Below, one piece after another: positions 33,739-41,647 of a stretch of 64,000 nucleotides of DNA (the stretch's first letter is position 1; each line of letters begins with the position of its first letter). Source of the stretch: Desertimonas sp963786985 (GTDB taxonomy: Bacteria; Actinomycetota; Acidimicrobiia; Acidimicrobiales; Ilumatobacteraceae); the NCBI GenBank assembly GCA_963786985.1, contig CAWBBL010000015.1:124001-188000 (forward strand). The letters are read 5' to 3'. A program made the position numbers and the translations under genes. The notes below the pieces were generated by a model. That model ran no database searches and had not been told where the DNA came from. It worked only from the letters and a program-made list of their open reading frames with translations.

Positions 33739-34647
33739 TCAGCCGAGCTCCACGGCGGTTGCGAAGCGCTGCAGCGCGTCGAGATCGAACGGCGCGCGCA
33801 GCGCGAGATTGACCTGATCGGCACCTGCGGTGACGTATTCGCCGATGCGGTCGACGACCTCGGAGACCGAACCACCGAGAACTCCGGGGCGGACGAAGTC
33901 GCTGATCGCCCCGAACTGGTGCTGCAGGCTCTCCTCCGTCCACGCCAGCCCGACGTTGACCGCACAGCGGATCTCGGCGGGGTCGCGTCCGACGTGGGCG
34001 CAGTGGTCGTGGAGCACGGCACGCTTGTGGCCGAACGTCTCGGGGGACATGAACGGCACGTTCCAACCGTCGGCATAGCGGGCGGCGATGCGCAGTGTGC
34101 GTCGCTCGCCGCCACCACCGATCCAGATCGGCAGCTTGGCCTGCACCGGTCGCGGTTCGTTGCGCGCGTCGTGCATGCTGAACCAGCGACCGTCGAACGA
34201 CGTGACATCGTCGTGCAGGAGTCCACGCACGCAGGCCGCAGCCTCCTCGAGTTGATCCATGCGCGTGCCGATCGATGGGAAGTCGATCCCGAATGCGGTG
34301 TACTCGATCTCGGCCCAGCCGGCGCCGAGACCGACCGCGGCCCGTCCCCCGGAGAGCAGGTCGATCGCTGTCACCGCCTTGGCGAGCACGGCCGGGTGGC
34401 GGAATCCGACCGAGTACACCAACGCGCCGCACCGCACGCGGGAGGTCTCCAGGGCGAGCGCGCTGTGCATCGTCACCGCCTCGAGACAGGTCGCATCGCC
34501 GGGTTGACCGGTGGCGCCATAGAGGTGGTCCCAGACCGAGATCCAGTCGAACCCGAGATCCTCGATGTGTCGCCAGGCGGCACGCAACTCGTCGACGGAG
34601 ATGTTCTGCAGGCCGGTGTGCACCCCGAACTGCGTCACCCGTGTCAT
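33739..34647 (-). CDS. LLM-class (F420-dependent type) oxidoreductase
   Basis: Seen: 302 residues with the luciferase-like TIM-barrel features: FDWISVWDHLYG near residue 34, CGALVYSVGFRHPAVLAKA, GRAAVGLGAGWAEIEY, LPIWIGGGGERRT and ADGWNVPF. The loop matches F420 more than FMN families. Known: these enzymes reduce or oxidise diverse substrates with coenzyme F420; the exact substrate cannot be inferred. The ATG at 34647 is preferred over an upstream in-frame start at 34710 because TACCGT lies 8 nt upstream. Divergent from the alpha/beta hydrolase. Confidence 0.84.
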   Translation of the reverse strand: MTRVTQFGVHTGLQNISVDELRAAWRHIEDLGFDWISVWDHLYGATGQPGDATCLEAVTMHSALALETSRVRCGALVYSVGFRHPAVLAKAVTAIDLLSGGRAAVGLGAGWAEIEYTAFGIDFPSIGTRMDQLEEAAACVRGLLHDDVTSFDGRWFSMHDARNEPRPVQAKLPIWIGGGGERRTLRIAARYADGWNVPFMSPETFGHKRAVLHDHCAHVGRDPAEIRCAVNVGLAWTEESLQHQFGAISDFVRPGVLGGSVSEVVDRIGEYVTAGADQVNLALRAPFDLDALQRFATAVELG

Positions 34648-34655
34648 GTCGTGCG

Positions 34656-34661
34656 ACGGTA
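34656..34661 (-). promoter_or_regulatory. -10 element for the LLM oxidoreductase gene
   Basis: TACCGT on the minus strand, 8 nt upstream of ATG 34647. Confidence 0.45.
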
Positions 34662-34684
34662 CTCGCCGCTGCGAGACTCGCCGG

Positions 34685-35575
34685 GTGCCGAGAACCACCG
34701 TGAAGACCACCCGTCCGGATGTGATCGAGATCGAGTACGAGACGTTCGGGTTGCCTGCCGACCCCGCCCTCCTGCTCGTCGCCGGCTTCGTCGTCCAGCT
34801 GACGAGTTGGGAGCGCGAGTTCTGCGAGCGGCTCGCCGCCGGCGGTCGTTACGTGATTCGCTTCGACAACCGAGACTGTGGCCTCTCGACGAAGTTCGAC
34901 GGCGCCCGCGTCGACCCGGGCGCCGCATTGCAGGCCCAGTTGACCGGCGGACCGATGCCGGAGGTGCCGTACACGCTGTCCGACATGGCCAACGATGGAA
35001 TCGGCTTACTCGATGCCCTCGACATCGACGCGGCCCACCTGCTCGGTGCATCGATGGGTGGGATGATCGCCCAGACGATGGCGATCGAGCACCCCGGGCG
35101 AGTGCGGTCATTGACGTCGATGATGAGCTCACCTGGTGACCCGCGCACCGGCAAGCCAGAGCCCGAGGCGTTGGAGGTCCTGCTCACCGTGCCGCCCACC
35201 GAACGCGCCGCGTACATCGACGCCGCGGCGCGCACCACCGTGTGGGCCTCCAAGCGCTATGTCGATGTCGAGCGGATCCGCCGGCGGGCGGCCGAGGGCT
35301 TCGACCGCAGCTTCTATCCCGAGGGAGGCCCACGGCAGCTGGCGGCGATCTACGCGAGCGGTGACCGCACGACCGCGCTTCACGGTCTCGACATCCCGTG
35401 TCTCGTGATCCACGGGCGCGACGACACCCTGATCACCCCGGACGCGGCGACGGCGACGGCCGCGGCGATCCCCGGCGCCCACCTCCTGCTCGTGGGAGAC
35501 ATGGGCCATGACGTTCCGCCTCCGTTGTGGAACTTCATCGTGTCCGCGATTCTCGCCGTCACTGCTGCGTCATGA
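34685..35575 (+). CDS. Alpha/beta hydrolase
   Basis: Seen: 296 residues with the nucleophile elbow GASMGG (Ser), a late Asp in IHGRDDTLI and His in GDMGHDVP. FDNRDCGLS after the oxyanion region is typical of epoxide-hydrolase or methyl-esterase-like members of the family. Substrate unknown. The GTG at 34685 starts about 37 bases from the divergent LLM gene; upstream in-frame sequence overlaps that gene. It overlaps the racemase gene by 4 bases, so the two are probably translated together and may act on related acyl substrates. Confidence 0.82.
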   Translation: MPRTTVKTTRPDVIEIEYETFGLPADPALLLVAGFVVQLTSWEREFCERLAAGGRYVIRFDNRDCGLSTKFDGARVDPGAALQAQLTGGPMPEVPYTLSDMANDGIGLLDALDIDAAHLLGASMGGMIAQTMAIEHPGRVRSLTSMMSSPGDPRTGKPEPEALEVLLTVPPTERAAYIDAAARTTVWASKRYVDVERIRRRAAEGFDRSFYPEGGPRQLAAIYASGDRTTALHGLDIPCLVIHGRDDTLITPDAATATAAAIPGAHLLLVGDMGHDVPPPLWNFIVSAILAVTAAS

Positions 35576-36738
35576 CCGGGAACCGCGGCCCGCTGGCCGG
35601 CTATCGGATCATCGAGATCGCCGGCATCGGTCCTGGCCCGATGGCGGCGATGCTGCTCGCCGATCTGGGTGCCGAAGTGATCCGCGTCGAGCGTGCGGCA
35701 GCGGCCCAGGGGCCCGCTCCGGACGCCCCCCACGTCGACATCACGTTGCGTGGCCGTCGCAACCTGGCGCTCGACCTCAAACAGCCACAGGGAGTGTCGG
35801 TGCTGCTCGATCTCGTCGACCGGGCGGACGCGTTGATCGAGGGGTTCCGCCCGGGCGTCATGGAGCGCCTCGGCGCGGGGCCGCGGGAATGTCTCGAACG
35901 GAACCCGCGACTCGTCTACGGGCGGATGACCGGGTGGGGTCAGGACGGTCCGTGGGCGACCGCCGCCGGTCATGACATCAACTACATCTCCCTTGCCGGA
36001 GTGCTCGCCCACTGCCGCCGCGACGGGCAGCCGCCGACGCCACCGCTGAATCTCGTCGGCGACTACGGCGGGGGAGCGATGTTCCTCGCCTTCGGTGTGG
36101 TGTGCGCCCTGCTGGAGGCGCAGCGCAGCGGAGAGGGACAGGTCGTCGACGCGGCGATGGTCGATGGCGCGGCGTTGTTGATGTCGATGTTCTGGACGCT
36201 GCGTGAGATCGGTGTCTTCGACGAGCAGCATCCAGGCACCAACCTGCTCGACACCGGCGCGCACTTCTACGACGTGTACGAATGCGCCGATGGCGAGTAC
36301 GTGTCGATCGGTTCGATCGAGCCGCAGTTCTACGCCGAGCTGCTGCAGCGACTGGGCCTCGATGGCGACGAGCAATTGGCCGCTCAGATGGATCGCGCGG
36401 CGTGGCCCCGTCTGAAGCAGCGCCTTGCCGAGTTGTTCATCACCCGGCCACGCGACGAGTGGTGCGCGTTGCTCGACGGCACCGACGTGTGCTTCGCTCC
36501 GGTGCTGACGATGTCCGAGGCAGCCGTCCATCCCCACAACGCCGCACGCGGCACCTTTGTGGAGGTCGATGGTCGGGTGCAGCCGGCACCGGCGCCTCGG
36601 TTCAGCCGCACGCCGGCGGCGATCGGCACGCCTCCTGCCCACCCCGGGCAGCATTCTCGAGAGATCCTCGCCGACTGGGGTCTCGATGCCGGGCGCATCG
36701 AGACGTTGATCACCGCGGGGGCGGTGGTCGACGCCTGA
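35572..36738 (+). CDS. mcr: Family III acyl-CoA transferase, alpha-methylacyl-CoA racemase type
   Basis: Seen: 388 residues. N-terminal GPLAGYRIIEIAGIGPGPMA leads the CaiB/BaiF fold. The racemase residues are present: His in AAGHDINYISLAG and Asp in GDYGGGAMFLAFG, corresponding to the His/Asp pair of mycobacterial MCR; DTGAHFYDVYECADG is also conserved. Known: MCR interconverts (R)- and (S)-2-methylacyl-CoA esters for beta-oxidation of branched lipids. ATG 35572 overlaps the hydrolase stop. Symbol used by family similarity; a related CoA transferase role is possible. Confidence 0.82.
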   Translation: MTGNRGPLAGYRIIEIAGIGPGPMAAMLLADLGAEVIRVERAAAAQGPAPDAPHVDITLRGRRNLALDLKQPQGVSVLLDLVDRADALIEGFRPGVMERLGAGPRECLERNPRLVYGRMTGWGQDGPWATAAGHDINYISLAGVLAHCRRDGQPPTPPLNLVGDYGGGAMFLAFGVVCALLEAQRSGEGQVVDAAMVDGAALLMSMFWTLREIGVFDEQHPGTNLLDTGAHFYDVYECADGEYVSIGSIEPQFYAELLQRLGLDGDEQLAAQMDRAAWPRLKQRLAELFITRPRDEWCALLDGTDVCFAPVLTMSEAAVHPHNAARGTFVEVDGRVQPAPAPRFSRTPAAIGTPPAHPGQHSREILADWGLDAGRIETLITAGAVVDA

Positions 36739-36817
36739 GCGCTGGGCATCTCCGGCGGGTCCACCAGCTCGGCGACGGCCACCACTAGCGTCGCCGTCTC
36801 CGCAGGAGAAGGCAGGA

Positions 36818-37516
36818 ATGAGACGTCGACACACACTCGGATGGGCCGCGCTCGCCATCGGCATCGTGATCGCCGGTGGCTGTGCCCGTGACGGCGCGTC
36901 GCCGTCCGCTGGTGATGACGGCGTCGCGGCAGTCGCCGTGTCGCCGTCCGTCTCCGCCGTGGCCGGTCCGACTGCAGTGGCCGTGTCGGTCGTGGCCGAT
37001 CCGTCCGCGGCGCCGGTGGCACCGACGATCGTGCTGGCGGGCGACGGGTTGGGTGTCGCTTCGTTCGGTGACGATGCCGATGCGACAGTCGCCGCCGTGA
37101 CAGCGGTACTCGGTGCGTCCGAGCTCGATTCCGGGTGGGTCGAACCGATGACGATCGGCGCCTGTGCAGGCACGGAAGCACGCTTCGTCGCCTGGGGCTC
37201 GCTGTACGCCTACTTCTCCGACGAGTCGGCGGTCAGTGACGGTGGTCGCCACTTCTTCGGGTACTCGTACGGCAGTGAGCAGGATCTCGAGGCCATCCCG
37301 GAAGGTCTGGCGACGCCCGAGGGCATCGGTCTCGGCACGACGGTGGAGTTCCTCCGAGCGGCGTACAACGACGTCGTGATCGAGGCCGGCGAGGAGGGAT
37401 TGTTCGCCCCTTCCTTCTTCGTCGACGATCGCCTCAGCGGCCGGCTCACCGGCGCTGACGACGACGACCTCGTGACCGTGATCATCGGCGGCGACCCGTG
37501 CGGCGTGGGTATGTGA
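36818..37516 (+). CDS. Lipoprotein, unknown function
   Basis: Seen: 232 residues with ATG 36818 behind an AGGAGA. The signal peptide ends in the lipobox VIAGGC (Cys about residue 22). A Val/Ala/Ser-rich spacer of about 55 residues follows, then a folded domain with a FGDDADATVAAVTAVLG motif, two internal Cys, and YFSDESAVSDGGRHFFGYSYG. Similar spacer-plus-domain lipoproteins occur in actinobacteria without known role. It overlaps the next small membrane gene by 4 bases. Confidence 0.65.
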   Translation: MRRRHTLGWAALAIGIVIAGGCARDGASPSAGDDGVAAVAVSPSVSAVAGPTAVAVSVVADPSAAPVAPTIVLAGDGLGVASFGDDADATVAAVTAVLGASELDSGWVEPMTIGACAGTEARFVAWGSLYAYFSDESAVSDGGRHFFGYSYGSEQDLEAIPEGLATPEGIGLGTTVEFLRAAYNDVVIEAGEEGLFAPSFFVDDRLSGRLTGADDDDLVTVIIGGDPCGVGM

Positions 37517-37881
37517 GTGGCTGGCTCGCCTGGCACCGCGCTCTGGCCTGGGTGCTGATCGCCAGCAACGCGGCGGCCGGGGTGTGGTGCCTCGCGGCCC
37601 ATCGCTACCGGTCGCTGCGCGGTCGGCCGCTCGTCACCGCCATCGTCGTCGCCCAGCTCACGGCGCTGGCCCAGGCCGTCGTCGGAACGGTACTGATGGC
37701 CCGCTACGACCTCCAGCCGGCGCGGCTGCACGCCCTGTACGGGTTCTCGGCGGTGTTCGCCGTGGGGATCCTGTACAGCTATCGCACGAGCACGTTCATG
37801 CGCGGCAAGGAGTACCTTCTCTACGCCGGCGGCTGCTTGTTCATCATGGGCCTCGGCCTCCGCGAGCTGGCCCTCAACTGA
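37513..37881 (+). CDS. Small four-helix membrane protein, unknown
   Basis: Seen: 122 residues from GTG 37513 overlapping the lipoprotein stop (GTGA). Four hydrophobic helices are visible: LAWVLIASNAAAGVWCLAA, LVTAIVVAQLTALAQAVVG, LYGFSAVFAVGILYS and LLYAGGCLFIMGLGL. No known domain is recognised. It is probably translated with the lipoprotein and then ends before the convergent pckG gene. Confidence 0.65.
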   Translation: MSGWLAWHRALAWVLIASNAAAGVWCLAAHRYRSLRGRPLVTAIVVAQLTALAQAVVGTVLMARYDLQPARLHALYGFSAVFAVGILYSYRTSTFMRGKEYLLYAGGCLFIMGLGLRELALN

Positions 37882-37931
37882 CGACCCCGGTCCGCGCCTC
37901 TCTGGTGCGATGACCCAGACAGGTTCAGACG

Positions 37932-39731
37932 TCAGACGTCGGAGAGGCGGCGTTCGAGGGTGTCGACGGCGAGCGGGAGCGATGCCGGGATGTCGTCGCC
38001 GAAGCGGGCGTAGTGCTCGCGGATCTGGGGGATCGCGGTACGCCATCCGTCGACGTCGACGGCGAGCAGTTCGGCCAGGTCATCGGCGGGGATTTCCAGG
38101 CCGGTCGTGTCCAGTGCACCGTTGGCGGGGAGTAGGCCGATCGGCGTTTGGACTGCCCCTGCGGTGCCGTCGACACGTTCGAAGATCCACTTGAGCACCC
38201 GGCTGTTCTCGCCGAAGCCGGGCCACAGGAAACGACCCTCGTGGTCACGACGGAACCAGTTCACGAAGAAGATGTCCGGCAACGTGGCGGGATCGCCGTG
38301 TTTACCGATCGACAGCCAGTGCCCGAAGTACTCAGCCATGTTGTAGCCACAGAACGGCAGCATCGCCATCGGGTCGAAGCGCAGCTTGCCGACGGCTCCT
38401 TGCTGGGCGGCGGTCGTCTCGGACGCCATGATCGAACCGAGGAACACGCCATGCTCCCAGTCGTATGCCTGGGTCACCAGCGGGACGGTGGTGCGCCGCC
38501 GACCTCCGAACAGGATCGCCGAGATGGGTACCCCGGCGGGGTCCTGCCACTCCGGGGCGATCGACGGGCACTGGGCGGCCGGCGCCGTGAACCTGGCGTT
38601 GGGATGGGCTGCCGGCGTCTCCGAGCCCGGCGTCCACGGGTTGCCGCGCCAATCGGTTGCCGAGGCGGGCGGCTCGTCGGTCATCCCCTCCCACCACACG
38701 TCGCCCTCAGGTGTCAGTGCCGTGTTGGTGAACACGCAGTTGGCGTGCAGCGTGCCCATCGCGTTGGGGTTGGTGCCCCATCCGGTACCCGGGGCGACCC
38801 CGAAGAACCCGGCTTCCGGATTGATCGCGTACAGCCGGCCGTCCTCGCCAAACTTCATCCAACAGATGTCATCGCCAACCGTCTCCGCCTTCCAACCCGG
38901 GATCGTCGGGACGATCATGGCCAGGTTGGTCTTGCCACACGCCGACGGGAAGGCGGCGGCGATGTACTTCGCCGCACCCTGCGGGTTGGTGAGCTTGAGA
39001 ATCAGCATGTGCTCGGCGAGCCATCCACCGTCGCGAGCCATGACCGAGGCGATCCGTAAGGCGAAGCACTTCTTGCCGAGCAGCGCATTGCCCCCGTACC
39101 CCGACCCGTAGGACATGATCTCGCGCGTCTCGGGGAAGTGGACGATGTACTTGTTCTCGGCGTTGCACGGCCACGGGACGTCGACTTGGCCCTCGGCGAG
39201 CGGCGCACCGACGGAGTGCACGCACGGGACGAACACTCCGTCGTCACCAAGCACGTCGAGTGCCCCCTGGCCCATCCGCGTCATCGTCCGCATGCTCGCC
39301 GCGACGTATGCCGAGTCGGTGAGCTGCACGCCGATGTGGGCGATCGGCGAGCCGAGCGGCCCCATCGAGAACGGGACCACGAACATCGTCCGGCCACGCA
39401 TCGCGCCGCTGTACAACGAGTTGAGCTGACGACGCATCTCCACCGGGTCGCGCCAGTTGTTCGTCGGCCCGGCGTCGCTCTCTCGTTGCGAGCAGATGAA
39501 CGTGCGGTCTTCGACACGCGCGACGTCAGCGGGATCGGAGTGCGCCCAGAAGCTGTTCGGGCGCTTGTCGGCGTCGAGGGCCGTGAACGTTCCGGCGGCG
39601 ATCAGGTCGGCGCACAGCCGGGAGTACTCCTCGGGTGAGCCGTCGCACCACTCGACGGCGGCCGGCTGGAGGATCGCGACCCAGTCGTCGACCCACTGGC
39701 GGAGCTTGTCGTTGCTGGTGTGACCGCTCAT
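37932..39731 (-). CDS. pckG: GTP-dependent phosphoenolpyruvate carboxykinase
   Basis: Seen: 599 residues. The P-loop-like FPSACGKTNLAMI, SYGSGYGGNALLGKKC, FVVPFSMGPLGSPIAHIG, and the GTP-class WMKFGEDGRL and FGGRRRTTVPLV segments are present. Known: the GTP form converts oxaloacetate to PEP and drives gluconeogenesis, as in mycobacteria. ATG 39731 is chosen because GGAGA lies 9 nt upstream; an adjacent TTG is possible. Its substrate oxaloacetate joins the TCA cycle with Kgd. Confidence 0.95.
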   Translation of the reverse strand: MSGHTSNDKLRQWVDDWVAILQPAAVEWCDGSPEEYSRLCADLIAAGTFTALDADKRPNSFWAHSDPADVARVEDRTFICSQRESDAGPTNNWRDPVEMRRQLNSLYSGAMRGRTMFVVPFSMGPLGSPIAHIGVQLTDSAYVAASMRTMTRMGQGALDVLGDDGVFVPCVHSVGAPLAEGQVDVPWPCNAENKYIVHFPETREIMSYGSGYGGNALLGKKCFALRIASVMARDGGWLAEHMLILKLTNPQGAAKYIAAAFPSACGKTNLAMIVPTIPGWKAETVGDDICWMKFGEDGRLYAINPEAGFFGVAPGTGWGTNPNAMGTLHANCVFTNTALTPEGDVWWEGMTDEPPASATDWRGNPWTPGSETPAAHPNARFTAPAAQCPSIAPEWQDPAGVPISAILFGGRRRTTVPLVTQAYDWEHGVFLGSIMASETTAAQQGAVGKLRFDPMAMLPFCGYNMAEYFGHWLSIGKHGDPATLPDIFFVNWFRRDHEGRFLWPGFGENSRVLKWIFERVDGTAGAVQTPIGLLPANGALDTTGLEIPADDLAELLAVDVDGWRTAIPQIREHYARFGDDIPASLPLAVDTLERRLSDV

Positions 39732-39803
39732 CAATCTGTCTCCGTTGTCAGATGTCGTCCCAGTCTGGTTCCCAGCGAGGGCTCACTGGAACCGCGGCCG
39801 CCG

Positions 39804-40025
39804 TCAAGCTCCGGGCGTCTGCATGTCGACTTCAGAACCGAGACGGATCGTCGTTGCCAAACCGGCATCGTCGAGATCGAAGATGACGCGCTGTCCCTGG
39901 CGCAGCATGCGCAGCACGGAACCATCGAGGGCTCCGGCGGCGAGCTCGTAGTCGCCGAGATCGGTGTCGCACATGACGACGCCGGTGCGGCTCACCGGGT
40001 CGTAGGCCTTGACGACACCCTGCAC
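39804..40025 (-). CDS. Cold-shock-like OB-fold small protein downstream of rpmB
   Basis: Seen: 73 residues from GTG 40025, 7 bases after the rpmB stop. QGVVKAYDPVSRTGVVMCD, DYELAAGALDGS and LRMLRQGQRVIFDLDD match the five-strand pattern of cold-shock domains, though the RNP motifs are weak. Known: cold-shock proteins bind single-stranded RNA. Inference: an RNA-binding partner co-translated with ribosomal protein L28. Longer in-frame sequence upstream is rpmB shadow. Confidence 0.62.
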   Translation of the reverse strand: MQGVVKAYDPVSRTGVVMCDTDLGDYELAAGALDGSVLRMLRQGQRVIFDLDDAGLATTIRLGSEVDMQTPGA

Positions 40026-40032
40026 GGGGCGA

Positions 40033-40278
40033 TCAACCGTGAGTTGCGGGCACCGCCCGCGTCCCGGGATCTGCGGGCACCGCCCGCACCCCGGCCTTGA
40101 CGACCTTGCCCGACTTGATGCAGCCCGTGCACACGTTGATCCGCTTGGCCGATCCGCCCACCATCGCGCGGACCCGCTGGATGTTCGGATTCCAGCGCCG
40201 CTTGGTGCGGCGATGGGAGTGCGACACCGACATGCCCCACGAGGGGTGCTTGCCGCACATTTCACACACTGCTGCCAT
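40033..40278 (-). CDS. rpmB: 50S ribosomal protein L28, zinc-binding form, with extended C-terminus
   Basis: Seen: 81 residues. MAAVCEMCGKHPSWGMSVSHSHRR and CTGCIKSGKV give two CxxC pairs, the zinc-containing L28 form. The core is the usual length, but the last 20 residues form a 9-residue repeat (VRAVPADPG then TRAVPATHG) encoded by a 27-base duplication. Known: L28 binds the large subunit near the exit region. Followed by the cold-shock-like gene. Confidence 0.93.
   Translation of the reverse strand: MAAVCEMCGKHPSWGMSVSHSHRRTKRRWNPNIQRVRAMVGGSAKRINVCTGCIKSGKVVKAGVRAVPADPGTRAVPATHG
40046..40087. repeat. Two identical 15-bp palindromes in the 3' end of rpmB
   Basis: GCGGGCACCGCCCGC occurs at 40046-40060 and 40073-40087, 27 bases apart. 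Each forms a 6-bp stem with a 3-base loop. They encode the 9-residue repeat at the L28 C-terminus. Confidence 0.85.
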
Positions 40279-40388
40279 CTTCGGTTGCTCTCCGACCTCG
40301 GGGACTCGCCGGCGGATGGCCGACGAAGAAACGACACGTCAGGATATCGACAACCTGGGGTCACGCCTCGCGTCGCGTCGTCGCTTCG

Positions 40389-40419
40389 CTTGATCAGTGA
40401 TGTCAAGGGTACCTATCAT
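40389..40419 (+). promoter_or_regulatory. Promoter of the imelysin operon with possible operator
   Basis: -35 TTGATC (40390-40395) and -10 TATCAT (40414-40419) are separated by 18 bases, with ATG 40428 8 nt after the -10. A dyad CTTGA...TCAAG spans 40389-40407 over the -35, 19 bases in total, a size usual for iron regulators, but its sequence does not match the IdeR/DtxR consensus. Confidence 0.55.
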
Positions 40420-40427
40420 GCGGCGCC

Positions 40428-41606
40428 ATGCCGCACTACAGGTCGCGATCGATCCTCCGGGCGTCCATGTCCGTCGCCATCGTCACAGGCGTCGCCGTGA
40501 CCGTCCCCGCGGTCGCCGCTGCGGGGCCGAGCGATGACGACGCGCAGGCGGTCGTCGACCACTATGCAGACGGGGTGCACGCGGCCTACAGCGCCTCGCT
40601 GGAGTCGGCGACCGCGCTCGACACGGCGGTCGATGCGTTCCTCGCCGATCCCACCGACGAGACCTTGGAAGCCGCCAAGCAGGCGTGGCTGGCGGCGCGC
40701 GACGACTACGGCCTCACCGAGGCGTTTCGCTTCTACGGCGGTCCGATCGACAACGAGACCGATGGCCCCGAAGGCCTGATCAACGCGTGGCCGCTCGACG
40801 AGGCGTACATCGACTACGTCGAGGGAGACGACGCCGCGGGGGTCGTCAACGACCCGGACACCTATCCGACGATCGACGCCGAGCTGCTCACGTCGCTCAA
40901 CGAAGAAGGTGGCGAGGCGAACATCTCCACCGGCTGGCACGCCATCGAGTTCCTGTTGTGGGGCCAGGATCTGTCAACGGACGGGCCGGGCGCCCGACCG
41001 GTCGCCGACTACACGACCGCCGACAACGCCGACCGGCGGGCCACGTACCTCGCCGTGACCAGTGACCTGCTCCTCGAACACCTCGCCCGACTCGTCGACG
41101 CCTGGGCCCCCGACGCCGAGAACTACCGCGCCCAGTTCGTGGCCGGGGATCCCACCGAAGCGCTGACGATGATCCTCACCGGCATCGGCGAGTTGACCCG
41201 CGGCGAGCTCGCCGGCGAGCGGATGTACGTCGCCTACGAGCAGCGCTCCCAGGAGGACGAGCACTCGTGCTTCTCGGACAACACGACGGCGGACTTGCTG
41301 GCGAACGCCCGGGGTATCGACATGGTGCTCACTGGCCTCTATCCGGGCGGCGTCGAAGGTCCCGGCCTGCAATCGCTGTTCGAGGCCGCCGATCCCGACT
41401 CGGCAGCCGCGTTGCGTGAGGCGGTCGACACGAGCATCGCCGATCTCGAAGCAATCCCGGCGCCGTTCGACCAGCACCTCGTCGACGGTGTTCCCGACGA
41501 CGATCCGGGCCGGGCCAGCGTGCTCACCGCCGTCGAGGCGCTCGAAGCGCAGGCCGACGCCCTCGTCGCCGCCGCCGCACCAGCTGGAATCACGTTGGAG
41601 ATCTGA
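40428..41606 (+). CDS. Imelysin-like (M75) periplasmic/secreted protein
   Basis: Seen: 392 residues with a signal peptide ending near AVAAAG (about residue 32). The imelysin GxHxxE motif is GWHAIEFLLWGQD, with His171 and Glu174. Known: imelysin-like proteins (EfeO, IrpA, Algp7 families) take part in iron uptake or binding; the motif's exact role is debated and peptidase activity is not general. It is first in a cluster with a di-heme oxidoreductase, a second imelysin-like lipoprotein and HTTM. Leaderless start. Confidence 0.85.
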   Translation: MPHYRSRSILRASMSVAIVTGVAVTVPAVAAAGPSDDDAQAVVDHYADGVHAAYSASLESATALDTAVDAFLADPTDETLEAAKQAWLAARDDYGLTEAFRFYGGPIDNETDGPEGLINAWPLDEAYIDYVEGDDAAGVVNDPDTYPTIDAELLTSLNEEGGEANISTGWHAIEFLLWGQDLSTDGPGARPVADYTTADNADRRATYLAVTSDLLLEHLARLVDAWAPDAENYRAQFVAGDPTEALTMILTGIGELTRGELAGERMYVAYEQRSQEDEHSCFSDNTTADLLANARGIDMVLTGLYPGGVEGPGLQSLFEAADPDSAAALREAVDTSIADLEAIPAPFDQHLVDGVPDDDPGRASVLTAVEALEAQADALVAAAAPAGITLEI

Positions 41607-41647
41607 TCAGCGCGGCGCACCGAGAGTTCCGGCGTTTCGCGGCAGTC

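Noticed and set aside
39804..40406. A 200-codon minus-strand frame covering rpmB and beyond
   Set aside because: Only its last 73 codons are protein-like (cold-shock fold); the rest overlaps rpmB in another frame.
40389..40407. IdeR/DtxR box upstream of the imelysin operon
   Set aside because: The dyad has the right length but not the TTAGGTTAG-type sequence, so it was not called as an IdeR site.
41597..41647. CTG start for the di-heme oxidoreductase at the imelysin stop
   Set aside because: It would give a better signal peptide, but CTG starts are rare and no ribosome site supports it; kept only as a note.
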